Origin: Microstegium vimineum
Lineage: Eukaryota; Streptophyta; Magnoliopsida; Poales; Poaceae
Assembly: GCA_022036555.1 (NCBI GenBank)
Contig: CM039139.1
Span: 8,010,262-8,074,261, forward strand
Direction of reading: 5' to 3'
Length of the DNA: 64,000 nt
The notes under the pieces were generated by a model. That model made no database searches. It was not told the DNA's origin and saw only the letters and a list, made by a program, of their open reading frames with translations. Within the stretch, counting starts at the first letter, position 1. Each line of letters begins with the position of its first letter. Below are positions 32,701-42,165 of this stretch, in pieces. The translations under genes were made by a program, and so were the position numbers.

Positions 32701-33894
32701 TTCCTTTCTGATGATCTTCCTTTTTACCCTCGTCAGGAGCTGAGGGCGAGGTCGTACAACAAGTCCCAGTTCATCCTCCGATCGCATGAGCAACTCCCGG
32801 CCCTTCGCGCCTCGCTGGAGAAGGCGGAGGCCGAGACCGCTCAGGCGAGAGCCGAGGCGGCAACCATGCGAGAGGACGCCGAGTCCAAGATCGCTCATGC
32901 GAGGGCCGGGGTGGAGGCCGTGCAGAAGGCAGCCTGGGCCGCCCAGGAGACAGCGCAGTCGAAGATCGACGCCGCCCTCCAATCTGCCATCAAGGTCGGG
33001 CATGAATGGGACGCTGCTCTAGAGGCCCAGCGCAGGGCCAAGGAAGAGGCCGCCCGGCTGAAGGAGGAGCTGGCCCGGGCGACGGAGGGCATCCGGGGGC
33101 TCCGGGGCGACCTCGACGTCGTCTCCCGCGAGCGTGACATGCTGGCCGTGGCGGAGGAGAAGGCTCGGACCCACGCGGTTTCCCTGGGCGTGGTGGCCAT
33201 GAACCAGAAGAGAGCCCTCGATGACGCAGGCAAGACCATCGAGGGCCTCGAGGCTAAGGTTAGTGGTCAGGCCTCCGAACTTATTGACGTCCGCCGCCAG
33301 CTCAAGAAGATCGAGCGAAGCTACGCCACTCTGGAGGCGCATGCCCAAGGTAATTGTCTCGAGAGTGTTGCTGAATCTGCCCTGCCTCGACCCTCTTCCT
33401 GCTCTTTTGGGTTTTGACCGGGTTGTGTGCTTGTTTTGGCAGAGCTTGCGACGGACAAGGCCCGAGCCCACGAGGACCTGAACAGTCTCCAGGGCCTCCT
33501 CGGGACTGAGGCGAACCTCAACGCGAGGCTCTCGGGCGTCATCAACACCTTCTGCGACGACCTCTCGGTCGAGCCGGAGCCGGAGGTCGAGGGCGACGCT
33601 CGAGGGGACTCCCTGCTGCGCCGCTTCTACTCCATGACGTAGGAGGTGACGGAGCACGTTCGTGCTGCCTTGCATGTGGGCGTGAAGCGGGCCCTCGCGG
33701 TCGTCAACTCGGCCTACAACTATGACCTCAATGTCGTCGCCAACGGGTTTGCCACCGACCCGAGGCTGACCGACGAAGAGAATGACGCGAGGTGCCAGAA
33801 GCTAATGGATCTTGCGGAGGTGCTCGGAGGCGAGCTGGCGAAGCTCTTCGAGCCCGAGGTGATCCCCTCGGCGGACGGAGGTAGCGTCGAGTAG
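29729..33894 (+). pseudogene. Antisense gene (aORF) of the Tat element: Transposase_28-like domain plus coiled coil
   Basis: From ATG 29729 (MAKYSLVGPDDWLAS) residues about 60-135 carry LPEGYVVSFEVFHWAGLG, then RFLRAILHHY and CEGYLGIEPHWELW. This is the pattern of the 'putative gypsy type transposon' domain (Transposase_28, PF04195). Introns with good borders lie at 30636-30720, 31386-31481 and about 33350-33440. The middle part is acidic, then Ala/Pro-rich. 32740-33350 encodes a long charged coiled coil (KAEAETAQARAEAA, ARLKEELARA). The C terminus ends at 33894. Breaks are a frameshift between about 30190 and 30245, another near 30440, TAG at 31936-31938 and TAG at 33640-33642. Such antisense ORFs are known in Tat-lineage elements; their function is unknown. 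This copy is inactive unless the breaks are assembly errors. Confidence 0.75.
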
Positions 33895-34786
33895 CCCTCG
33901 GATGCTGTCGATGAGCTTCTACAGACTCTTCACCTTCCGATGTGGCCAACGCGTGATGCCCAACTTCTTGCATTGCTTCTTGAGGACGGTGACCCCCTCG
34001 ATGAGTAGTCCCAGGCCTGCGAGCCATATCTGGACAGGAAGGTTCGTGTAATAGTTAGGCCTTTGTAATGATACAATGCCGAGCCCCCGAGGGCTTTTTA
34101 TATCTAATGCATTTTGATCGAGATGCACATTGTTATTTTCGTTTCTCGAGCTCTCCCTGCTTTTCTTTGTCTGAGTCGATGCTTGTGGACTTAAGTGTTC
34201 GACGCACGCTCGTATCTCTGGAAGGGGGGGGGGAGCGAGCGGGGATACCGTAGCCCTGGGGCGTAGGTGAGTCCCTGGCTCGACGACACCCTCGACCCTT
34301 AGGGAGTTTGAGGCGCCTTTACTTAGTCACGAAGCGTGCTCGAGGGAAAGATCGAGAGGGAAAGCCGAGTTTCGAAAAACGTTCGATTTTTTCGGGGACA
34401 TAGGAGGGGGTCCTCCCCCTGTTAGCCCCCGAGGGAGGCTCGACTCTGCGGGAGCAGGATCGAGTCTACCTTTTTGACCACGAGTGGTGATCTCTCGAGC
34501 CACCCTTTCTTCCACCGTCCTTGGCACTCCGCTTTTTGGCGCAGTTGTTGGACGCACGCCCGAGACCCTCGAGGGGGGGGGGGAGCGAGCAGGAGTTCCT
34601 TAGCCCGGGGGCGTGGGAGAGTTCCTGGCTCGACGACACCCACGTCCCTTAGGGAGTCCGACTATGTGTCCCACCCTGCGCTAAGCGTGTTTCGAGGGGC
34701 AGGAGAAAGAGAGGCGTCGAGGGGTAGAGAAAATCTACCCCGAGTTACGAATGAAAATGAAAGCGCTAGGATCGCGGATTTTCTGT
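33895..34786. repeat. Non-coding stretch with a duplicated segment and G-runs
   Basis: Two related segments, about 34190-34310 and 34545-34665, share GACGCACGC, a run of ten or more G followed by AGCGAGC, CCTGGCTCGACGACACC and CCCTTAGGGAGT. They are about 355 bp apart. This stretch separates the end of the antisense gene from the end of the integrase on the other strand, so it probably holds the 3' ends of both transcripts. Confidence 0.65.
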
Positions 34787-35735
34787 TCATTCGAGGATTT
34801 GTACATAAATGAGAAAATGTACGAGGCCCTGAGGCCTTAGGGATAGAAACGGCGTAGCAGTTCGATGTTCCAAGCGTTGGTGAAGATCTCGCCCTTCTAG
34901 TTCTTTAGCTAGTAAGTGCTGGGTTTTAGCACCTCTGCCACGATGAAGGGTCCCTCCCAAGGTGGCGTCAGCTTGTGACGCCCCTTGTTGCTTTGTCGAC
35001 GGTGCAGAATGAGGTCGCCGACGTCGAGGTCCCTTTTGCGCACGTTTTTATCGTGGTAGCGCCGCAGCGTCTGCTGGTACTTTGCCGACTTGAAGAGGGC
35101 CACGTCACGGGCTTCCTCGAGCTGGTCGAGGGAGTCCTCTCGGGCTACTGTGTTGGCTTGCTCGCTGTAGGCTTTCAGTCGAGGGGACCCGTACTCGAGG
35201 TCAGTGGGGAGGACGGCCTCGGACCCATAGACCAAGAAGAACGGAGAGAACCCCGTGGCTCGACTTGGTGTCGTTCGGAGACTCCATAGCACAGCGGGCA
35301 TCTCGTCGACCCATCTCCTGCCATGTCTGTTCAGCCGATCGAAGATCCTTGGCTTGAGGCCCTGCAAAACCATACCATTGGCACGCTTGACCTGACCGTT
35401 AGTTCAAGGGTGGGCGACTGCGGACCAATTCACCCTGATGTGGTGATGGTCACAGAAGTCCAGGAACTTTTGGCTGGTGAATTGCGTGCCGTTGTCGGTG
35501 ATGATGACGTTGGGGACCCCAAAGCGGTGGATGATGTCGGTGAAGAATAGCACGGCTTGTCGAGACTGGATGTTGGCGATGGGTCAAGCCTCGATCCACT
35601 TCGAGAACTTGTCGATAGCCACGAGGAGGTGGGTGTGGCCACCCTTGGTTCTTTTCAGGGGGCCGACCATGTCGAGCCCCCATACTACGAACGACCAAGT
35701 TATGGGTATCATCTGAAGAGCTTGGGCGGGTAGGT
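34787..35735 (-). pseudogene. Gypsy integrase (core and C-terminal part)
   Basis: Minus-strand reading has WGLDMVGPLKRTKGG (about 35690), VAIDKFSKWIEA (about 35610), then ITDNGTQFTSQKF (about 35500) with the core Asp. Near 35400 comes the region of the catalytic Glu, with NGQVKRANGM in place of the usual 'GQ.ERAN'. SPFFLVYGSEAVLP follows at about 35240 and PPWEGPFIV at about 34950. Stops interrupt it at about 35587, 35403 and 34907. The zinc-binding N terminus and everything upstream up to the protease are missing. Confidence 0.85.
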
Positions 35736-35739
35736 AGGT

Positions 35740-38595
35740 GCCTCGGAACGCAACCACCTCGAAGGTCAGCTCTTCCTTTCAGAAGTTCGTGGGGACGCCG
35801 AAGCAAACGGGTAACTTGATGCGGCCGATTGGAAGTGCCTTCTTCCCCGGGACGATCCCATGGAACCCCCCCCCCCCCCCCCCGCGCTGGGCAGGAGGAT
35901 GGTCCTCGGGATCCCCAGGAGGTCGAGGGTCTCGGCGTAGATGATGTTGAGGCTGCTCCCCCCATCCATGAGTACCTTTGTGAGGCGGGTGTTGAGGATG
36001 ATCGGATTGACGACGAGCGGGTAGACCCCTGCGTTGGGGATGTGCTCGGGGTGGTCGTCCTGATCGAAGGTGATCGGCGTGTGGGACCAGTCGAGGTACC
36101 GAGGAGCCTGGGCTCGAACGGAGAAAACCTCTCGACGCTCCCTCTTGCGCTGGCGCGTGGTGAGTCGAGTCGAGGGTCCCCCGTAGATCATGTAGCAGTC
36201 GTGGATTTTGGGGAAGCCTCCTTTTTTGGCATTGCCCTTGACGTGGACGTCACAGGGCGGGTCTTCTTTGCCGCCGTCTCTCCTGAAGCCAGGAGGGATG
36301 AAGTGCTTTCGAAGCATGCGACAGTCCTCGAGACGGTGGTTGGCCGGCCCCATATGATAGGGACAAGGCTCCTTCAGCATCTTATCGAAGACGCCCCCGT
36401 TGGGAGGGGGCCCTCGAGGCTTCTTCTTGTCTGCCGCAGCGACAAGGTCGTCGGGCTCGTCGTCGGGCTCGACGTCGGGTTCGACGTTGCGTTGGCCCGG
36501 TTGGTTCTTCTTCTTCTTCCTGCCGCCGTTGCCGTTGTTGTTGTTCCTTCTAGGCCCATTGTTCTTCTTGGGCTCGTTGTCCGAGCCCCCGGGCTCATCC
36601 GCCTTGCCTTTCCCCTTCTCTGGAGGTATCTAGAAGAACGCGCCAACGGCCTCTTCGCCAGCCGCGTAGTTGGCGATGATGTCCATGAGCTCGTTGGCGG
36701 TCTTGGGGGTGTTTCGCCCCATCTCCCACACCAATTCCTTGCAGGTCGTTCCGACCTCGTGGTCGGAGATGTGGGTTAGTGCGGTACGCTGCCTCGAGAA
36801 TCGGCGGGTGAAGGCGCGGAGGGTCTCCCCTGGCTTCTGCTTGTAGCTGCGGAGGTCCCAGGGGTTGCCTGGCCGCTCGTAGGTGCCTTTGAAGTTGCCC
36901 TCGAAGATCCTGACCAGGTCGGGCTAGTCTTGGATCAAGTCCGGGGGCAACTCCTCGAGCCATCTGCGAGCGGTGTCAGAGAGGAACAGTGGGAGTTGCC
37001 GAATGATGACGTGGTCGTTGTCGGCTCCACCCAGCTGACATGCCAGCCTGAAGTCGGCAAGCCAGAGCTCTGGCTTAGTTTCGCCGTTGTACTTGACCAG
37101 ACTGGTGGGTGGACGGAAACGGACGGGCAGGGGGGTCCGCCGGATGATTCTGCCGAAGACTCGGGGCCCCGGTGGCTCCGGAGACCAACATCGATCTTCG
37201 TCGCTGTCGTAGCGCCCACCTCGGTGAGCGCTGTAGCCTCGAGCCTCGGCGTCGCCGTACCGGCGTCGATTGTTCACCCGAGGGGGTCGATCGTTGACGA
37301 GGCATTCCTGAACCGGTCGTCGTTCGACTTGGCCCTGGGGTGCCTTGTTCTGGTGGGCGGATACCTCTCGATTTTGTCGAGGGGGTACTTCCTGTCGCTC
37401 GGAGGCAGCCCCTCGACGCCTCGAGGCCGAGCTTTCCGCCTGCTGCACGACCGCAGTTTGGAGAAGCCCCTGGATTTCGTCCCTGATACGCCGTGCTTGG
37501 AGGGTCGATGGCGCCGGCATGTCGCGGAGCAGCATTGCGGCCGCTACGACGTTCTGGCTGGCGCGGTTGAAGACTCGGGGCTCGTTCGTCCCCTCCTCGA
37601 CGATTTGCCGGTGAACTTCCCGGGCCCGCTCGCGAGCTCCTCCACCCTGCGAGCGCCCTTGATCCCGCTCGAGGGCGTGCTCGAGTTGTTGAAGTCGCAG
37701 GCGCTCTTCCTCGAGCTTGCTAAGAAGCTCTCGGACTTGCGTGATCTGGACGTCTGGGGGTGGATCGGCTCTATTAGGATTCGGGGGTTGGCATCTCGTG
37801 CTGGTGTAGCGTTGCCCCCTCCTCCTTCTTCTGTGGCCGCGGTGTCGTCAACGTCATCCTGGGGGTCGGCTTGCTCGTCGAGGTGGAAGCACTCCCGTGT
37901 GGGGTCGTAACCCTCATCGGGAGAGGGAGTCAGGGTCGGCGTTGTAGAAGTGGGTGAAGGATCCCCTGCGCTCTGCCAGGCGTCGCCGCAACGTGCCCCA
38001 TGTCCGGGGGTAGTCTCGGCTCCGAGTGCTCGCCCGGTGAAGAGGTGGTGACGGGGCTGACCGTCGCACGCGGCGGGGTCCCTGGAGACCCGCGACGTGT
38101 CTGTATCTGCAAACCTGTGAGGGCAGAGTAGAGTCTTGCGCTGTTGTGGAGCCCGTACGGGAACGGGTCGCACGGTAGTGGCGGGGCTGAGTGTGTCGGA
38201 GAGGCCATAGGGACCCCCGGGGACGATGATACGGCAGAGCCGGAGTCCCGCTCAGAGGGGTGCCCCCCCTCGGCCCACAAGCATGGGTCAAACAGGCCCC
38301 TGCGAAGAGGGGTTGTGTCGCCAGCCGGGGCCGGGGAAACGGCATCCGGGATCTCGGAATCCGCACGGTGACGAGCGCGTCGGAGTCGCTCGCGCCTCCT
38401 CCTGATCGCAGGCCAGAGGCGCAAGCGGAGGGACCGTCGTCTGATCCTTGCTGGCCCCGGCGTACCGGAGCTACTGCTGTCAAGGCCACGAGCGAAGGGA
38501 AAGACTATGTAGTGTCCCTGGCCCGTGGATACGAACCCTAGACTGCCGAACCAGACGATGGTGGTGAATGGAAACGGTGGGATGGTGGAATCCAT
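35740..38595 (-). pseudogene. Gypsy gag and aspartic protease (degenerate)
   Basis: A likely gag start is ATG at 38595 (MDSTIPPFPFTTIVW). The Retrotrans_gag domain follows near 37100-36760 (KPELWLADFRLACQ, then RRWLEELPPDLIQD, ERPGNPWDLRSYKQKPGE). A basic Asn-rich linker lies at about 36600-36480 and an HxxxC-type stretch at about 36360-36290. The protease motif VLMDGGSSLNIIY is at about 35975-35940. Stops occur at about 37911, 36924-36926 and 36630. A run of 18 C on the + strand (35866-35883) disturbs the frame after the protease motif. Reading continues to FEVVAFRGTY at about 35740 and then jumps straight into integrase. Confidence 0.85.
35866..35883. repeat. C18 homopolymer
   Basis: Eighteen consecutive C (G18 on the coding strand) in the protease region. 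It is long enough to be miscounted in sequencing and is a candidate G-quadruplex. Confidence 0.95.
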
Positions 38596-38632
38596 CTGAG
38601 AGAGTAGTTCGGAGTTGATCGACACGCAATTC

Positions 38633-38650
38633 CCCCTACCTGGCGCGCCA
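38633..38650 (-). other. Primer-binding site of the gypsy element
   Basis: On the minus strand, two bases after the 5' LTR, TGGCGCGCCAGGTAGGGG begins with the TGG expected to pair with the CCA end of a tRNA. I cannot say which tRNA. Confidence 0.6.
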
Positions 38651-38652
38651 AC

Positions 38653-39921
38653 TGTCGGTGTTATGACCCGGGGGTCAAGACCACCAACTAGTAAATTTGT
38701 ATATCGGGTGCTCCCTCTCCCAGATGTGATGCAAGATGGACACAAGGTTTATCCTGGTTTGGGCAAAGAAGGCCCTACGTCCAGCGGGGGAGGATGACTT
38801 GTATTATCTCGCACCCGAAAGTGCTCCTACAGGGGGGGTACAAGCTGAGTTACACGAGTTTGCTCTGAGGAGCTGATACCTAAGGCTAGCGAGGCTACCC
38901 TAGGAGGTGGGTTGGCTGCTCGAGGGGTCGATCGAGCGGCGGTGTATGGTATGAGTACGGAGTCGTCCGAAGAGTGGAGTCCGAAAAAAGTCTCTTCAGA
39001 GTCCAGAGACCCCTCTCCTTCTACCTCGGCGTCCCCTTTTATAGACCAAGGGGAGGTCCGAGGGTACAGGATCCTAACTGTCGTAGTATGGGCGGCGTGT
39101 CCGTGGCATAGTGCCGACGAAGGTAGGTTGAGCACTGTGCCGGCATGGCCTTCCCGTCCTTTTGGCGCCCCAGGTCGTGGTGGCAGTGGAAGTCGCCGCG
39201 GCACGTCGTGGCACAGCTTCCGCAGACGGGCGCGAATCCCACAGCCGAAGCGAGACGGGGCGGATGGGACGGGCCCCATACTGGAGTTGATGGAGGGAGG
39301 GGTCGAGCCCCTCGGTCGAGGGGGGGTCGACCCCTGCGTGGCTCTGTCGTATCCCGAAGTCGTCGTCGAGGGCCGTACTGTTCACGTTCCGAGGGGTGCC
39401 GCTGGAGTCCGTACTCGCGTCGTGGCGACAGTGGCAGCACAGTTGACAGGAATCACGGACTTGACGGAGAGTTGTTGGATTCGACTGCGGACGCGGGCAC
39501 CCATGACGTTAGGCGGGTTTACTTTAGCCCATGCCGAGAGCAGTTGGGCTGATCGAGCCTCCCGTCCGGGGGTCGTTCGCTCGACCCTGGGTCCGTCGCT
39601 CGTCGTCGAGGTAGGGTCGGAGCAGAGGCGGAGTCGGAGGGATCGAAGTAGAGGCCGGGGGGTCGTTCGTTCGACCCCTCGTCCGTCATTTGGCGTCGAG
39701 GTAGGAGCCGGGGGGTTGTTCGTTCGACCCCTCGTCCGTCATTCGGCGTCGAGGTGGGCCGGCCCGTGACTCGCTGCCGTAGCCGGTGCAGGGGGCCTTC
39801 ACGTGATGGGCCTTTCCTTACTGACTTGAGCAGTGGGCTGGTCCCTGTCTTAAAAATGGTTGCTATGTTTAGCGTTAATTTATCGAAGGGTTTAGGGTAC
39901 CCCTTACCTTCGTACCCGACA
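38653..39921 (-). repeat. 5' LTR of the gypsy element, with TATA box
   Basis: 1269 bp. On the transcribed (minus) strand a TATAAAAG box lies at 39043-39036, in the context GGTCTATAAAAGGGG. The same box in the 3' LTR is at about 26959-26952. It precedes gag on the same strand, which confirms the element's orientation. Confidence 0.93.
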
Positions 39922-39926
39922 AGTTT

Positions 39927-40018
39927 ACAATCAAGTAAAAGTCTAATTATTGTATAGCTTAGCTCTTAGTACTTGACTTATATCTAAGTATTTGGCTCTA
40001 CCATTAACTATGCTCTAA
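39927..40018. mobile_element. Right part of the MITE split by the gypsy element
   Basis: Continues the piece ending at 26567 and ends with ACCATTAACTATGCTC, which mirrors the start near 26369. Ends are approximate. Confidence 0.4.
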
Positions 40019-41590
40019 GGAAATATTGAGCTGATCACGAGATCACGGTTAACGGAACTTGCGTCGCGGTGTGGTTGTGTATGGTATTCCATTTGTATTT
40101 TTTATTCCTACTACTATTCTATTCATACCTTCGGGGCCGTCAAAATGTTGGACCTGGGACGCTTGTCCCCCCTCCTCAGGGTCGGGACTGATGAGAGAGG
40201 AGAGATAAAAAAGCTCATGTGTGAACAATGTATGAACAATGAATGTGTTAGAAAAATTGAAGCTAGTAGGAGCGCGCTATACCAAACGGGACCGACTTTC
40301 CGCGTGATCGAGAAAGGTTTTACCCCAAACTTTGTACAACAACTTGAGAGTAATCCAAAAAAACATTTTGCCCTGCACACTTTGAGAGATTTATTCCTGC
40401 ACGTAAATTTAGGAAGAACTGAAGAGAGGAGACATGTCATAGGAGAGAACAGAGCCACGGAGCATGACGCTCGCAAGGCCGTGAGAGACCTGTCCAAGGA
40501 GACCTGGAAAACAGTCGATCAGGATGCATTCAGTAACTCTCGATCCCCTGTTTCCTTTTGCAAATGCTTGTGGATATGGCTCGCATCTCTCACTGTATCT
40601 GCCGGGGTGCGCACCAGATGATGAGAAAAAGATGAAAATCTCAAGGAGGTGCTCTTGGAGCCATTCAAAGTGCAAAACTGAGGATGCACCAGCTTGCTAA
40701 TTGCTAGCAGCTCTCCCGGCCCCGACTGCATCTCTACATGAGGGAGCTTCTTTATCGATCGGGACGTTTATATATGTTGGGTTGAGTCGTCGCTGTCATG
40801 CTTTGTACTCAATTCGGCCCAAAGCTATCGGGCCTGTCTGTCCATCTGACTTTTATGGCTTTACCATGGCCTTTTTCTACTTTGTTCAATTTAATACAGA
40901 AAAAAGCAAACACTTTATTATAGGAGGAAAAATGGAAACAAACTAGGAAAGTAGGAATCCGACCGTGCTCTTGGAACAGGCCAGCACGATGAAAAAACCT
41001 TCCTTCTGAAGCGAAAGATCGCGTCAAAACGCGGCTAGAAACGCGCTAGTCATGACGTCGCTTTGCCTTGCGTGCGTTCTTTTTAGCTGACCGCGCGGCT
41101 CCATGTGTAGTGTAGCCATACTAGTAAATAGTGTTTGGAGTGAAACACGGAAGAAGTGGAGAGGACTTCATGTCCCGGGAGCTGAGTGCATATTTGGCAC
41201 TTGCGCGTGGTCAGTGATCCACCGAAATCTTGACACGACACACGACAACCGAACCCATCTGCGGGACACCGTGATCCCGTGATCGATACCCCGGACAGTG
41301 ACGCAGGACCTGCACAAAATCATGAGCCATACTACGTGTTACTAGTCTAATGTTCGTGCTAACGCAACAATTTGATCTAGGGAAATACTTTAAAAACGCA
41401 AATATATATTGCTCGTGCTAATGCTATGATGGTATTTGAAAAAAATCATACAATTAAAATAAATAATAAAATACAAAAACTCAAATCATAAAAGAAACAC
41501 AAATTCAAAAACTATCTCTATAAAAACATGCATTATTATGTGTTAAAAGATATTGATGGACTTCATAAATAAAAAACTAAAAAACAAAAT
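40019..41590. other. Unassigned intergenic sequence
   Basis: The longest ORF, 40145-40621 (158 codons), has no motif I recognise, no clear promoter and no codon-use signal I can defend, so it is not called a gene. 41370-41590 is very AT-rich. Confidence 0.5.
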
Positions 41591-42165
41591 ATGAAAAATG
41601 AAAAAAAAAACCGGCAATCAACTCTCCAACACCTGCAATGTCCATAATACCTCTTTTTTATTTTTTTTCCCTTGGGTTATTTTATTTTCTTTTCTTTCCC
41701 TAACCTTATCTACTCACCCAGTCACCCGACGCCTCCCTCCCCAGTCCCATTCTCTCTCTGCCCACCAGTCCACCACCGCCTCCTCCCTCCCCATTTTCTC
41801 TCCCCACCCAAAAGCCACGAAAAAGCGTCGCCCTTCTCTCGCTACCCAATCTCTCGGCTTGCTCGCTCCACGCGTCCTCTCTCCATCCTCGTCGGGGCGG
41901 AGCACGGAGAGAAGCTCCCCGCGCCCGCGCCGCGGCGGTCGGCGAGAAGCTCCCCCGTGCCCGCGGCGGCTGGGCCGAGCTCCCTCGCGGCGGCCGGCGA
42001 GGAGCTCCCCCGCGCCCGCGCCCACGGCGGCCGGGTCGAGCTCGCCCGCTGCGGCCGGCAAGGAGCTCCCCCGCGCCCGAGCCCGCGGCGGTCGGCGAGG
42101 AGCTCCCCCGCGCCCGCGTGCTCCCAGTGCTCTACGGCTTGGAGTACCGGAGCGGATCCCATAAT
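41591..42165. repeat. CT-rich then GC-rich low-complexity block with GAGCTCCC repeats
   Basis: A pyrimidine-rich stretch (41640-41820) leads into 41880-42130, where GGCGAGGAGCTCCCCCGCGCCC and variants recur at about 41940, 41998, 42058 and 42097. The long overlapping ORFs on both strands come from this composition. It could be an old 5' leader; no gene downstream uses it as far as I can see. Confidence 0.55.

Larger units (their letters stand above)
26568..39921 (-). mobile_element. Complete Tat-lineage Ty3/gypsy insertion, RT-deleted
   Basis: 13,354 bp with LTRs 26568-27836 and 38653-39921 (both 1269 bp, TGTCGGTG...ACCCGACA), flanked by the perfect 5-bp duplication AGTTT (26563-26567 and 39922-39926). 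On the minus strand, after the 5' LTR (38653-39921), come the primer-binding site, gag, aspartic protease and integrase. Reverse transcriptase and RNase H are missing. A long gene on the + strand (29729-33894) fills the space between integrase and the 3' LTR, as in Tat-lineage elements (Grande, RIRE2, Ogre/Retand types). By eye the two LTRs differ at about 18 positions (about 1.4%), so the insertion is young. Unable to move without proteins supplied by another copy. Confidence 0.93.

Noticed and set aside
35829..37910. Long + strand ORFs (316 and 326 codons)
   Set aside because: They are antisense shadows of the gag and protease regions, whose minus-strand reading shows clear retrotransposon domains.
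26568..39921. Possible endogenous plant virus (pararetrovirus)
   Set aside because: Two LTRs, a target duplication, gag-protease-integrase order and no movement or coat protein show that it is a Ty3/gypsy retrotransposon.
40145..40621. 158-codon + strand ORF
   Set aside because: No recognised motif, no splice or promoter support, and it lies among transposon debris. Could be checked by homology search.
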